DNA of 50,467 bases from Gemmatimonadaceae bacterium. GTDB lineage: Bacteria > Gemmatimonadota > Gemmatimonadetes > Gemmatimonadales > Gemmatimonadaceae. Location: the NCBI GenBank assembly GCA_019745365.1, contig JAIETI010000032.1, forward strand, positions 1 through 50,467. Direction: 5' to 3'. The notes under the pieces were generated by a model, which had not been told where the DNA came from, searched no databases, and saw only the letters and a list, made by a program, of their open reading frames with translations. Numbering within the stretch: position 1 is the first letter of the stretch; each line of letters opens with the position of its first letter. Both the position numbers and the translations under genes were made by a program. This document shows positions 35,328 through 45,772 of this stretch, piece after piece.

Positions 35328-35860
35328 TCGAGCCGGTCTGCGGCCGTCTTGTGACGGAACGCACGCACGACCTCACCGCGATGGACGACGAAGGCGCCCG
35401 GCATCTGTGAGGTGTCGCCGATGGCGCGCCCCGCGAGATGCCCGCGGACGGTGGCGCTGAGCGTGCGCAGCACGACGAACCAGTTGAAGAGCTGCGCGAG
35501 CCGACCGCGGCGAAGCCCGAAGAGCTGGTACAGCGTCTGCTCGGGGTCACTCACCTGGAGCACGTCGTGCAGCTCTTCACGCTTCAGGAGCGCGAGCCCC
35601 TGTTCGATCGTCCCCATGTGCACCGCGACGATCGTGAGCCCCGTCGCCTCGATCTCGCGACGGCGCGCCCCGATGTCGGAGAGCGCTTCGCGGCAGAAGG
35701 TGCAGCCGTGATGCCGCAGGAACACGACGAGGAGCGGTGACCGTTCCGACCACGAGAGCAACGACTCTCCGTCGGAGGCGATCGCGCGCGCGAGCGCACC
35801 ACGCAGGGCGCGTCGCGGCGCGCGAGGCGGCGCCGGGGGAGCTTGGTCGAGGACGGTCAT
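35291..35860 (-). CDS. peroxiredoxin-like (AhpC/TSA, PRXL2-type) redox protein
   Basis: A 189-residue thioredoxin-fold protein. LLVVFLRHHGCTFCREALSDI gives a CxxC active site at the expected point after the first strand. TIVAVHMGTIEQGLAL, a central DPEQTLYQLFGLRRG and GAFVVHRGEVVRAFRH follow the AhpC/TSA fold as in SelL-related and PRXL2 proteins. Cytoplasmic. Probably reduces peroxides or disulfides; the partner is unknown. Its 3' end overlaps lspA tail to tail by 37 bases. Confidence 0.82.
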   Translation of the reverse strand: MTVLDQAPPAPPRAPRRALRGALARAIASDGESLLSWSERSPLLVVFLRHHGCTFCREALSDIGARRREIEATGLTIVAVHMGTIEQGLALLKREELHDVLQVSDPEQTLYQLFGLRRGRLAQLFNWFVVLRTLSATVRGHLAGRAIGDTSQMPGAFVVHRGEVVRAFRHKTAADRLDYVALAEGSDVG

Positions 35861-35922
35861 GTGAGGCGAACGCCGGGTGGGTTGGAACCGTTCCCGCCCC
35901 GTGCTATCGGTTTACGGCGGGC

Positions 35923-35942
35923 CACATCACATTTGTGGTGTG
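35923..35942. promoter_or_regulatory. 20-bp near-palindrome upstream of the methyltransferase
   Basis: CACATCACA-TT-TGTGGTGTG: 8 of 9 bases of each arm are complementary. It is placed between divergent genes, 43 bases before the methyltransferase ATG and touching the 9-bp repeat array. Size and symmetry fit a dimeric repressor operator. Confidence 0.4.
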
Positions 35943-35977
35943 TCGTTCCTGTAGTTCCTGTTCTTCCTGTCCCTCCT
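35942..35977 (+). repeat. 9-bp tandem repeat, copy B
   Basis: Four perfect-phase 9-mers: GTCGTTCCT, GTAGTTCCT, GTTCTTCCT, GTCCCTCCT. The array ends 8 bases before the methyltransferase ATG. Same unit as copies at 20634 (reverse) and 42223. Confidence 0.75.
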
Positions 35978-35985
35978 ACGGCCCC

Positions 35986-36594
35986 ATGCCTTCGCCCAAA
36001 TCCTACGACGCCACCTACTTCGCCCGGTGGTACCGCGACCGTCGCCATCGCGTGACCACGCCAGCAGCGCTCGCGCGAAAGGTCCGACTCACCGTCGGGA
36101 TCGCGGAGCAGCTCTTGGAGCGTCCAGTGCGCTCGGTGCTCGACATCGGGTGCGGGGAGGCGCCCTGGCGTGCGGTGTTGCGGCGGCTGCGTCCCTCGGT
36201 GCGCTATGTCGGCGTCGATTCGAGCGCGTACGCCGTACAGCGCTACGGCGCGAGCCGTGGGATCATCGACGGGAGCTTCGGCACCTTGAGCACCCTCCCG
36301 CTGCGCGGGACGTTCGATCTCATCGTCGTCTGCGACGTGCTGCAGTACATCCCCGATCATGAGCTCCCCATGGGACTCGCCGCCATCAGTGCGCGGCTCG
36401 GCGGCGTGGCGTATCTCGAGGCGTACACGACCGATGATCAGCTCGACGGCGACAAGCGGTCCTGGCACCACCGGAGTGCGGCGTTCTACCGGCGGCAGTT
36501 TGCGCGGGTGGGGCTGACCCACGTCGGGATGCACTGTTGGGTCGGCGATGCGTTGCGGGAGAACACCACCGCGCTGGAGCGTGCCGGGGAGTGA
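35986..36594 (+). CDS. class I SAM-dependent methyltransferase
   Basis: Cytoplasmic 202-residue methyltransferase. Motif I is VRSVLDIGCGEAPWRAVL, motif II VRYVGVDSSAYAVQRY, and motif IV FDLIVVCDVLQYIPD. The N-terminus YDATYFARWYRDRRHRVTT and the C-terminal SWHHRSAAFYRRQF resemble the small-molecule methyltransferases of the Methyltransf_11/25 groups. Substrate unknown. The ATG was placed after the repeat array because upstream sequence in this frame is not conserved-looking. Confidence 0.85.
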   Translation: MPSPKSYDATYFARWYRDRRHRVTTPAALARKVRLTVGIAEQLLERPVRSVLDIGCGEAPWRAVLRRLRPSVRYVGVDSSAYAVQRYGASRGIIDGSFGTLSTLPLRGTFDLIVVCDVLQYIPDHELPMGLAAISARLGGVAYLEAYTTDDQLDGDKRSWHHRSAAFYRRQFARVGLTHVGMHCWVGDALRENTTALERAGE

Positions 36595-36677
36595 ACCGCA
36601 CGCACGCAATACCGTGCTAGACGAGACGCGCGCCCGCGCGCGAGGGTAAAGCGTTCGTCCTCTTTCCGGATCACGAC

Positions 36678-37550
36678 ATGCGGCCGCTCCTCCTCGCACT
36701 CCCCCTCGCCTTCGCCGGCGCCCGCCCGCCGATGGCGCCGCCCACCGCCGCACTCGCCGCGCTCCGCACCGCCGACTCAACCATCGCGCAGATCGCCGAT
36801 CAGCGTTCCCTCGGCGATGCCCTCGCGACGGCGCTCGCAAGCGATGCGCGGATGCCCGCGCGACCGAACGGGTGGGTCGTGGGGCGCGACTCGGTGCTGG
36901 CGCGCATCCGCGCGATCGGCGAGATGGCGCGCGCGAGTGCCGGGTGGCACACCATCCGCTACGGCGTCTCCGCGGACGGGCAGCACGGGTTCAGCTTCGG
37001 CTTTCTCCACGTGACGAACCGCGGCACCCGCTCCCAGTGGCAGAAGTACATGGCGTACTGGGCGATCGACGCAGGACAGTGGCACATGCTCGCGTTCAAG
37101 CGCGCGCCAGTGGACAGCGGGACGCCCGATCTCACCCTCCGGGCACCCTCGCTCCCGACGACGCAGGTCGCGCCGCGCGCGAGTGACGCCACATCGCTCG
37201 CATCACTGAAGGCGGCGGAGTTCGGATTCTCGGATCGCGCCGCGGAGGTTGGGTTGCGCGCCGCCTTCGCCGAAAAGGGGAGTGCCGACGCGGTGAACAT
37301 GGGGCGCGGCCCCGCATATACCACCGGCGCTGAGGCGATTGCGGCGCTCGTCTCGGTGAACGATCCCGGGCCGAAGAGCACGCTCGTCTGGGGCGCGGAT
37401 CACGCGATCGTCGCGTCGTCCGGTGACCTCGGCATCACCTTCGGCATCATCCGCGAGCGTGGCGCCGCGCCCGATGCACCGGGCTTCCCCTTCTTCACGA
37501 TCTGGCGACGCCCGGGCGGGAAGGGGGAGTGGAAGTACGTCGCGGAGTGA
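36678..37550 (+). CDS. secreted protein with two NTF2/SnoaL-like domains
   Basis: A 290-residue protein with a signal peptide (MRPLLLALPLAFAGARP). It holds two similar halves. The first (about 28-145) runs from LRTADSTIAQIADQRSLGDALATALASDARMPARP to YMAYWAIDAGQWHMLAFKR. The second (about 170-290) runs from AAFAEKGSADAVNMG to GFPFFTIWRRPGGKGEWKYV. Each half has the DUF4440/SnoaL pattern of helices followed by strands ending in a W-x-W-like motif. Substrate or ligand unknown. Single gene; no clear promoter. Confidence 0.7.
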   Translation: MRPLLLALPLAFAGARPPMAPPTAALAALRTADSTIAQIADQRSLGDALATALASDARMPARPNGWVVGRDSVLARIRAIGEMARASAGWHTIRYGVSADGQHGFSFGFLHVTNRGTRSQWQKYMAYWAIDAGQWHMLAFKRAPVDSGTPDLTLRAPSLPTTQVAPRASDATSLASLKAAEFGFSDRAAEVGLRAAFAEKGSADAVNMGRGPAYTTGAEAIAALVSVNDPGPKSTLVWGADHAIVASSGDLGITFGIIRERGAAPDAPGFPFFTIWRRPGGKGEWKYVAE

Positions 37551-37558
37551 GTATTCGC

Positions 37559-37593
37559 TTGACACTCGCAAAGCTCGAGGCGCATTCTACTTT
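37559..37593 (+). promoter_or_regulatory. possible promoter of the 37.6-39.9 kb cassette
   Basis: A perfect TTGACA (37559-37564) is followed after 18 bases by CATTCT (37583-37588) and then TACTTT (37588-37593). It is the only perfect -35 hexamer I noticed near a gene start, and it sits at the head of a three-gene cassette. Confidence 0.4.
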
Positions 37594-37618
37594 GCTTAGA
37601 ACTGGCTTGAGAATCGAA

Positions 37619-37634
37619 CCTCAACGAGTTGAGG
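37619..37634 (+). promoter_or_regulatory. hairpin that sequesters the ribosome-binding site
   Basis: CCTCAA-CGAG-TTGAGG is a perfect 6-bp stem with a 4-base loop. The GAGG in its 3' arm is the only Shine-Dalgarno candidate for the ATG at 37642 (7-base spacing). When folded, the stem hides it, as in RNA thermometers and other translational switches. Confidence 0.5.
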
Positions 37635-37641
37635 CTGCTCG

Positions 37642-38232
37642 ATGTCTCCGTTGTCCGCACTGCGACTGTTTGAGATTCGGGTACGCATGCTGAGGAGAAC
37701 GCGTAAGGACGCTGAACGCGCCGCGCGGCGTCCGTGTGTGCTACGCTTCGCTGGGCGCGGAGCACTTAGGGTGCTTTGTTTGTGCGTGGTCGCGTCCGCG
37801 CTTCAAGCACAGGCGCCGGATTGCAATGCGGTGGGTCCGAAGATGCGGGCGAGTCGCCCGGCGCGAGTAGCGGTTGCTGCGCGCTCGCATTCCTTCGCGT
37901 GGATCGTGTCGAGCACTTCTGTCAGTGCCCTGCTCGGCCTCTCGACGAGGAGTCGGGTTGGCGCGATCGGCACCTTTCCCCTCATCGCTCTTGGCGATGC
38001 TTGGCGCGAACGACGCGTTCGCCGACACACGCTCGCGCGTTTAGACTCAATGACGGGTCGAGACGCCGACGAAGGCGCTCGGCGAACGGACACTGATTCG
38101 CTTGTGGGAAGCTACTGCGGATCCACGAGGCGCATGCGGTCCAATCTTGCCATGTCCGTGATTTGGACGACGGGTGCGATCGTCATCCTTCCGAAGGACG
38201 CGTTCAGTCGAACCCCATTTTCCACCCGATAG
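37642..38232 (+). CDS. membrane/secreted protein of unknown function, cassette gene 1
   Basis: A 196-residue protein with a long, Arg-rich N-terminus, then a hydrophobic segment (ALRVLCLCVVASALQAQ) that looks like a late signal peptide. Two further hydrophobic stretches lie near 95-125 (WIVSSTSVSALLGLS, VGAIGTFPLIALGDAW) and 170-185 (LAMSVIWTTGAIVIL). No family recognised. The start is supported by GAGG 7 bases upstream, inside a hairpin. The gene lacks the strong GC skew of its neighbours, and annotation programs may choose another frame. Confidence 0.5.
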   Translation: MSPLSALRLFEIRVRMLRRTRKDAERAARRPCVLRFAGRGALRVLCLCVVASALQAQAPDCNAVGPKMRASRPARVAVAARSHSFAWIVSSTSVSALLGLSTRSRVGAIGTFPLIALGDAWRERRVRRHTLARLDSMTGRDADEGARRTDTDSLVGSYCGSTRRMRSNLAMSVIWTTGAIVILPKDAFSRTPFSTR

Positions 38233-38295
38233 CGTGCATTTGCGGCAGGGTTGGTCTCACTTTCAATCGGAGAGTGCATGATGAAGCTCGTCCCT

Positions 38296-38309
38296 CCCCC
38301 CCCCCCCCC
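38296..38309 (+). repeat. run of 14 C between SD-ATG and the lipoprotein frame
   Basis: Fourteen consecutive C lie 15 bases after an ATG ATG (38278-38283) that has GGAG 5 bases upstream. With 14 C the ATG frame stops at 38403-38405; with 13 C it would join the frame of the following lipoprotein gene. Homopolymers of this kind are classical slippage sites. Confidence 0.75.
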
Positions 38310-38338
38310 GCGCTCACCGCTGGGCCGGTCCGCGCTCG

Positions 38339-39280
<942 letters not shown>

Positions 39281-39287
39281 GGCAACA

Positions 39288-39914
39288 GTGTCGCGCCCGG
39301 CGGTACTGTTGCTTTTCGGAGGCATACTTGCCGCCTCTTGTCGGGTGCCATCAGGGTCGTCGCCTGGTGGCATCCGCTTTCCGCGATCAGTGACCGTCGA
39401 TTCGAGCTCGAGCACCTTCGTCGTCAGCGGGCGCACGTCGGGGGAACTCTCCGCAGCCCTGAGATTGGCTCGCTCTGGCGCTCGGATGGGAATTGCTGAG
39501 ACGCGATCGTTCATCAACTGGCGGTTCCGATCAGAAATGCGCGTCGCACGCTGTGAGGTGGTGCAGGCCGTCGTGTCGGTGAGGCTCAGAACGCTTCTTC
39601 CGCAGTGGGCGGATAGTGCGATGGCGCCAGAAGCGCTGCGAAGTCAATGGCTGACCTTCCAGGCGGCGCTTCGCGTACACGAACAGGGCCACTCGGAAAT
39701 CGCGCTTCGTCAGGCGGCTGAGCTCGCTTCGACGATGCAGCGCTCTTCGGCCGAGAACTGTCGGGTGCTCGATCAGATGGTCGAGGCGCTGGGGTCCCGG
39801 ACCATCGCCCGACTTAGGGCCGAAGACTCAAGATACGACTCGACAACGAAACACGGAGCGACGCAAGGTGCGGTGTGGCGCGTCGCGCTCGATTCGACCG
39901 CGCGACGTCCCTGA
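39288..39914 (+). CDS. DUF922 family putative secreted zinc peptidase, cassette gene 3
   Basis: A 208-residue protein starting at a GTG 7 bases after the preceding gene. The signal MSRPAVLLLFGGILAASC ends in a possible lipobox Cys (residue 18). The body shows TFVVSGRTSGELSAALR, SFINWRFRSEMRVARCEV and RLRTLLPQW. Then ALRVHEQGHSEIALRQAAEL follows, a HExxH zinc motif (HEQGH) exactly where DUF922 proteins carry it. Members are predicted extracytoplasmic metallopeptidases of unknown substrate. Its closeness to the lipoprotein gene suggests they work together. Confidence 0.78.
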   Translation: MSRPAVLLLFGGILAASCRVPSGSSPGGIRFPRSVTVDSSSSTFVVSGRTSGELSAALRLARSGARMGIAETRSFINWRFRSEMRVARCEVVQAVVSVRLRTLLPQWADSAMAPEALRSQWLTFQAALRVHEQGHSEIALRQAAELASTMQRSSAENCRVLDQMVEALGSRTIARLRAEDSRYDSTTKHGATQGAVWRVALDSTARRP

Positions 39915-39921
39915 CCTCCGC

Positions 39922-41190
39922 TCACCCCCGCGCCGCCCGCTCCGTCGCCAGCGCCCGCACTGACTGTTCGCGGCGCGTATCGTCGAACTGCCCTTCGCTC
40001 CGCGCGAGCACACACGTCGCCACCGCGTTCCCGATCAGGTTGGTGATCGCGCGCGCTTCACTCATGAAGCGGTCCACCGCGAGCAGGAGCGCCGCGCCCT
40101 CGACCGGGATCACCTTCGTCGCGGCGAGGGTCGATGTCAGGACGATGAATCCTGAACCGGTCACCCCGGCCGCGCCCTTGCTTGTGATCATCAGGATCGC
40201 GAGCAGAAAGAGCTGTTGCCCAATCGAGAGGTCGATCCCGTACACCTGCGCGAGGAAGATCGCCGCCATCGAGAGGTAGATGCTCGTGCCGTCGAGGTTG
40301 AAGGAGTACCCCGCCGGCACCACGAGCCCCACCACTGACCGCGAGCAGCCGTAGCGCTGCAACTTGTCCATCAACCGCGGGAGCGCCGCCTCCGAGCTCG
40401 AGGTCCCGAGTACGATCAGGATCTCCTCGCGGATGAAGCCCATCAGTTCCCAGAGCTTGATGCGATATGCGCGCGCAATGAGGCCGAGCACGACGAAGAT
40501 GAACACGGCCATCGTGAGATACACATCGGCCATCAGCCGCAGCAGCGGGAGGAGCGTCGCGAGCCCGAAGCTCCCCACGGTGTACGCCATCGCACCGAAC
40601 GCGCCGATCGGGGCGACGACCATCACGATTCCCACGATCTTGAAGAACACCTGCATCGTGCGATCGAGCACGTCCACCAGCGGGCGCGCGGTCGCGTCGC
40701 CGAGCAACGAGGTCGCGACGCCGAAGAGCACGGCGAAGAAGACGATCTGGAGCAGATCCCCGCGCGCGAAGGCGTCGATCGGGCTCGTCGGGATGATATG
40801 GAGAAGGAACTCGACGATCCCGTCGGACTTCCCCGTCGCCGCAGCCGCCGCGTTCGGTGGAAGCAGCTTCGTCGCGTCGAGCCCGGCACCCGGCTTCGTC
40901 AGGTTCACGATCACGAGTCCGATCCCGAGCGCGAAGGTCGTCACCACCTCGAAGTACACGAACGCCTTCAACCCGACCTTCCCGACCTGCTTGAGATCCT
41001 CCATCTGCGCGATCCCGAGCACGATCGTCAGGAAGATCACCGGTCCGATCACCATCTTCACGAGCTTGATGAAGGCGTCGCCGAGCACCTTCATCGCTTT
41101 CGCGTGCTCGGGGTCCAGCACGCCGAACAGCACGCCGAGCGCGACGGCGGTGAGCACTTGGACCGTGAGATTTGAAGCGAGGCGTCTCAT
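39922..41190 (-). CDS. dicarboxylate/amino acid:cation symporter (DAACS family)
   Basis: Inner-membrane transporter of 422 residues, related to DctA and GltP, importing C4-dicarboxylates or acidic amino acids with protons or sodium. Eight helices plus two hairpins are expected. Visible signatures: KLVKMVIGPVIFLTIVLGI near the start, the serine-rich hairpin LGTSSSEAALPRLM, PAGYSFNLDGTSIYLSMA, ITSKGAAGVTGSGFIVL and the binding-site segment VDRFMSEARAITNLIGNAVA. The last motif, with its Arg, favours acidic amino acids or dicarboxylates. TATCAT lies 9 bases before the ATG. Divergent from the SahR-like gene. Confidence 0.93.
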   Translation of the reverse strand: MRRLASNLTVQVLTAVALGVLFGVLDPEHAKAMKVLGDAFIKLVKMVIGPVIFLTIVLGIAQMEDLKQVGKVGLKAFVYFEVVTTFALGIGLVIVNLTKPGAGLDATKLLPPNAAAAATGKSDGIVEFLLHIIPTSPIDAFARGDLLQIVFFAVLFGVATSLLGDATARPLVDVLDRTMQVFFKIVGIVMVVAPIGAFGAMAYTVGSFGLATLLPLLRLMADVYLTMAVFIFVVLGLIARAYRIKLWELMGFIREEILIVLGTSSSEAALPRLMDKLQRYGCSRSVVGLVVPAGYSFNLDGTSIYLSMAAIFLAQVYGIDLSIGQQLFLLAILMITSKGAAGVTGSGFIVLTSTLAATKVIPVEGAALLLAVDRFMSEARAITNLIGNAVATCVLARSEGQFDDTRREQSVRALATERAARG

Positions 41191-41199
41191 AGGCCGCAG

Positions 41200-41205
41200 A
41201 TGATA
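41200..41205 (-). promoter_or_regulatory. near-leaderless -10 box of the symporter gene
   Basis: On the minus strand TATCAT (5 of 6 to consensus) ends 9 bases before the ATG, predicting a leader of about 3 bases. No Shine-Dalgarno sequence. Confidence 0.45.
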
Positions 41206-41252
41206 CGCCGTGGGCCATCACTCGGCCACTTGTCTTAGCCCCGACCCGCTTT

Positions 41253-41277
41253 TAGCTTATTATCCGGATATACGGAT
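41253..41277 (+). promoter_or_regulatory. promoter and operator overlapping the SahR-like start codon
   Basis: TTGTCT (41230-41235), 17 bases, then TAGCTT (41253-41258) is one promoter reading; TATTAT (41258-41263) is another -10. Overlapping both is the inverted repeat ATCCG-N6-CGGAT (41262-41266 and 41273-41277), which includes the palindrome ATCCGGAT and the first two bases of the ATG (41276). A bound ArsR-type dimer would block transcription of its own gene and ahcY. Confidence 0.5.
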
Positions 41278-42223
41278 GATAGACCGAGCCAAGCCACCCG
41301 TCTTCGACCGCCTCGCGGCGCTCGCTGATCCCATCCGGAGCCGACTGCTTCTGGTGTTGGAACGCCATGAGCTCACCGTCGGCGAACTCCAAGCGGTGCT
41401 CCAACTGCCGCAGTCCACGGTCAGCCGTCATCTCAAGTCGCTTGTCGAGGCGCGCTGGGTGACTGCGCGCGGTGATGGGGCGAGCAATCGCTATCGGATG
41501 GCCTCGCGCACGCTCGACAGCGCGGCGCGCAAGCTCTGGCAGTCGGTGCGTGACGAGGTCGCGGGGCTCGCGGCGGCGCAGCGCGACGGGGCTCGCATCC
41601 ATGGTGTGCTTGCCGAGCGGCACACGCGCTCGCAGGCGTTCTTCGCGGGCTCCGCGGCGCAGTGGGATAAGCTGCGCGCCGAGCTCTTCGGCGAACGGGC
41701 CGAGCTCTTCGCGCTCCTCGGGCTCCTCGATCCGAGCGCCACCCTCGGCGACTTGGGCTGCGGCGCCGGGCATCTCTCTGAGGCGGTCGCCCCCTTCGTC
41801 GGTCGGGTGATCGCCGTCGATGAGTCGTCCGCGATGCTCAAGGCCGCGCGCGCTCGGCTGCAGCAGTACGAGAACGTCGAGCTCCGCGAAGGGACGATCG
41901 AGAAGCTCCCACTCGGCGATCGCACGCTCGACATCGCCGTCCTCTCGCTCGTGCTCCACTACGTGGCCGATCCCGTGCTCGCGCTCGCCGAAGCGCGTCG
42001 GGTGCTCGCCAAGAACGGCCGTCTTCTCATCGTCGACATGTTGGAGCACGACCGCGCCGAGCTGGTCGCCGAGATGGGACATGTCTGGCCGGGCTTCGAT
42101 GCCGCGCGCGTCGTGTCGATGCTCGAGGAGGCGGGGTTCACCGACATCCGCCTTGCTCCGCTCCCCGCACTTCCCAAGGCGAAGGGCCCGACCGCCTTCG
42201 TCGCCGCCGCTCGCCGCAGCTAG
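41276..42223 (+). CDS. sahR: ArsR-type regulator fused to a methyltransferase domain (SahR-like)
   Basis: Transcription factor of 315 residues. The N-terminal ArsR winged helix (about 10-85) has [20 protein letters not shown] and [20 protein letters not shown]. The C-terminal class I methyltransferase fold (about 130-315) has [32 protein letters not shown] and a typical post-motif III end. In SahR of Proteobacteria such a domain binds S-adenosylhomocysteine and releases the repressor from SAM-cycle operators. Location directly upstream of ahcY, the SAH hydrolase gene, supports the same role here. Start chosen at 41276 because the operator and -10 lie just upstream. Confidence 0.82.
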   Translation: MIDRAKPPVFDRLAALADPIRSRLLLVLERHELTVGELQAVLQLPQSTVSRHLKSLVEARWVTARGDGASNRYRMASRTLDSAARKLWQSVRDEVAGLAAAQRDGARIHGVLAERHTRSQAFFAGSAAQWDKLRAELFGERAELFALLGLLDPSATLGDLGCGAGHLSEAVAPFVGRVIAVDESSAMLKAARARLQQYENVELREGTIEKLPLGDRTLDIAVLSLVLHYVADPVLALAEARRVLAKNGRLLIVDMLEHDRAELVAEMGHVWPGFDAARVVSMLEEAGFTDIRLAPLPALPKAKGPTAFVAAARRS

Positions 42224-42258
42224 TCACTCCTGTCGTTCCTTTTCTCACTTCTTTCCGC
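42223..42258 (+). repeat. 9-bp tandem repeat, copy C (degenerate)
   Basis: Starting at the last base of the SahR-like stop: GTCACTCCT, GTCGTTCCT, TTTCTCACT, TCTTTCCGC. The second unit is identical to the first unit of copy B. It fills the gap before ahcY and ends 8 bases before its ATG, the same distance as copy B. Confidence 0.5.
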
Positions 42259-42266
42259 CACTTGCC

Positions 42267-43784
<1,518 letters not shown>

Positions 43785-43808
43785 ACCGTCGCGGCATCCT
43801 GGTGGGTA

Positions 43809-43841
43809 CACGAGCCCGCACCGTTCCGGTGCGGGCTCGTG
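43809..43841 (+). terminator. strong hairpin downstream of ahcY
   Basis: A perfect 14-bp GC-rich stem (43809-43822 with 43828-43841) has a GTTCC loop, 24 bases after the ahcY stop. It is followed by GCGTTCTCC rather than a T tract, so it is either a U-poor intrinsic terminator or a 3'-end stabiliser. Confidence 0.75.
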
Positions 43842-43870
43842 GCGTTCTCCCCAGCGCGCGCTCGCGGGCG

Positions 43871-43876
43871 TACGTT
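43871..43876 (+). promoter_or_regulatory. near-leaderless -10 box of the D-aminoacylase gene
   Basis: TACGTT fits TANNNT and ends 8 bases before the ATG at 43885, predicting a 2-base leader. Confidence 0.35.
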
Positions 43877-43884
43877 AGTGAGAT

Positions 43885-45534
43885 ATGACACCCTCCTCCT
43901 CGCGCCCCGACCGTCGCGCCTTCGTCGCGGCGCTCACCGCCGCTACGGCGGCCGCTTGCGCTCCTGCGATCCGCGGTCGTCGCGATCGCGTCGATGTCGT
44001 CATCCGCGGTGGTACGGTGTTCGATGGGCTCGGCGGCGCGGGGATCGAAGCCGATGTCGCACTGCACGGCGGACGTGTCCATGCGGTCGGCCGTGCGCTG
44101 AAGGTGACGGGCGCTCTCGAGATCGACGCCCGCGGCATCGCGGTCGCGCCGGGCTTCGTCGATATCCACTCGCACGCCGACGGCTCGATGTTCGCCGACC
44201 CGCTGATGGAGAGTGTCATCCGCCAAGGCGTCACGACGGCGATCGTGGGGCAGGACGGCGGCTCCAATGCGCCTCGCGCCAAGGGCGCCGAGGGCGATGA
44301 CTCCGATCAGGCCACGCTCGGCGCCTGGTTCGATCGCGTCGACCAGCTCCGTCCCTCCGCCAACGTCGCGTCGATGATCGGTCTAGGGTCCGTCCGTGGC
44401 GCAGTCGTGGGCGCCGACGATCGTCCTGCGACTGCTGGAGAAATCATACAGATGCGCGCCATCGTCGCGCAGGCGTTCGTCGACGGCGCGTGCGGTGCGA
44501 GCACCGGACTCGAATACACCCCGGGGGCGTTCGCCTCACGCGACGAACTGATCGCGATCACCACGCCGGCGGGTCCGCGACGACTCCCGTACTCCACCCA
44601 CATGCGCAACGAGGACGATCAGCTCCTTGAGTCGATCGACGAAGCGATCGCGATCGCGCGCGGTGCGGGGTGTCCGCTCGAGATCGCGCATCTCAAGGCG
44701 CAGGGGCCGCGCAACTGGCCCAAGCTCGCCGCGGTGTACGAACGGCTCGCCGCCGCGCAGCGGAGCGGGATGACGGTGTGGTTCGACGTGTACCCCTACG
44801 TGGCATATCAGACCGGACTCTCGAACCTCTTCCCGCTCTGGAGCAAGGACGGTGGCACCACCGCGTTCCTCGGGCGCCTCGCCGACCCAGCGTTGCGCAC
44901 ACGGATCCAGACCGACACGCTCGCGAAGGCCGAACTGATCGGTGGCTGGGGGAATGTGCAGATCTCCTCAGTCTCCAACGCCGACGACAAGCGCTTCGAA
45001 GGGCTGCGCCTCGACGCGGTGGCCAAGGCGCTCGGCGCCGACGGCTTTGACACCGCCCTCGGCCTGCTCGTGCGCAATCGTGGCAGCGTCGGGATGATCG
45101 GCTTCGCGATGAGCGAGGAGAACGTGGTGAGCGAACTCGCGCACCCCCTCGCGGCGATCTGCTCGGATGGTGGCGCGGTTGCGATCGCTGGCCCCGCGCG
45201 TCGCGGCAGCCCGCATCCGCGCGGGCTTGGGACCTTTCCCCGCGTGCTCGGCCACTATGTGCGCGAACGCAAGGCGCTCCCGCTCGCGGATGCGATCGCG
45301 AAGATGACCTCCGTCCCCGCCTCACGCGTGGGGCTCCGCGACCGTGGCCGACTCTCGGTGGGGAGCGCGGGGGATGTGTGCGTGTTCGATCCGGCGACCA
45401 TCAGCGACCGCGCGACCTTCGCCGACCCGTTCCAGTATGCGGTCGGCGTGAAGGCGGTCTTCGTCAACGGTGTGCCCACACTCCTCGATCGCACGCAGGG
45501 TGCACGCGCGGGACGCGCACTCCGCGTGCGCTGA
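43885..45534 (+). CDS. exported D-aminoacylase / N-acyl-D-amino-acid deacylase family
   Basis: Metal-dependent amidohydrolase of 549 residues. A twin-arginine signal (RPDRRAFVAALTAATAAAC) has a possible lipobox Cys. The barrel follows: VIRGGTVFDGLGGAGIEAD, metal ligands in PGFVDIHSHADG, GQDGGSNAP, ASTGLEYTPGAFA (the Glu-containing motif of D-aminoacylases), YSTHMRNEDDQ and PLEIAHLKAQG, with the final Asp in ICSDGGAV. It releases D-amino acids from N-acyl or dipeptide substrates by analogy. It fits a peptide-scavenging role next to the dipeptidase downstream. Confidence 0.88.
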   Translation: MTPSSSRPDRRAFVAALTAATAAACAPAIRGRRDRVDVVIRGGTVFDGLGGAGIEADVALHGGRVHAVGRALKVTGALEIDARGIAVAPGFVDIHSHADGSMFADPLMESVIRQGVTTAIVGQDGGSNAPRAKGAEGDDSDQATLGAWFDRVDQLRPSANVASMIGLGSVRGAVVGADDRPATAGEIIQMRAIVAQAFVDGACGASTGLEYTPGAFASRDELIAITTPAGPRRLPYSTHMRNEDDQLLESIDEAIAIARGAGCPLEIAHLKAQGPRNWPKLAAVYERLAAAQRSGMTVWFDVYPYVAYQTGLSNLFPLWSKDGGTTAFLGRLADPALRTRIQTDTLAKAELIGGWGNVQISSVSNADDKRFEGLRLDAVAKALGADGFDTALGLLVRNRGSVGMIGFAMSEENVVSELAHPLAAICSDGGAVAIAGPARRGSPHPRGLGTFPRVLGHYVRERKALPLADAIAKMTSVPASRVGLRDRGRLSVGSAGDVCVFDPATISDRATFADPFQYAVGVKAVFVNGVPTLLDRTQGARAGRALRVR

Positions 45535-45547
45535 TCCGCCTCAGCGC
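45528..45547. terminator. bidirectional hairpin pairing two facing stop codons
   Basis: GCGCTGA-TCCGCC-TCAGCGC: a perfect 7-bp stem. The TGA closing the left arm is the D-aminoacylase stop, and the TCA opening the right arm is the minus-strand stop of the DUF2892 gene, so the two stops pair with each other. Confidence 0.55.
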
Positions 45548-45738
45548 GGCGTGACTTTGCAGGTGCTGAAGCCGAGGAGCGTGTACAGTGGGCACCAGCC
45601 AATGAGCCCCGTGGCAAGCGGGACCATCCCAAGCCATCCCCACGGCGTTTGCGGTCCGACGGCTACCAGACTGAGCAGCAGCGCACCGAGTGCCACACGA
45701 AACACACGATCGAGGGTGCCTTCATTGAGAGCGATCAT
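45541..45738 (-). CDS. DUF2892 (YgaP-like transmembrane) protein
   Basis: A 65-residue membrane protein, full length for the family. MIALNEGTLDRVFRVALGA is followed by LLLSLVAVGPQTPWGWLGMV and PLATGLIGWCPLYTLLGFSTC, the DUF2892 pattern with a conserved Cys-Pro-Leu-Tyr. These occur alone or fused to rhodanese domains as in YgaP. GGAGG 5 bases before the ATG is one of the best ribosome-binding sites in the window. The longer upstream frame is not used. Confidence 0.85.
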   Translation of the reverse strand: MIALNEGTLDRVFRVALGALLLSLVAVGPQTPWGWLGMVPLATGLIGWCPLYTLLGFSTCKVTPR

Positions 45739-45772
45739 ACAGGCCTCCGAACCGGATGAGAGGGTCACGCGA

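Noticed and set aside
41820-42266. 149-residue N-terminal extension of AhcY
   Set aside because: Ser/Arg/Pro-rich and overlapping the SahR-like gene in another frame. AhcY similarity begins after the ATG at 42267.
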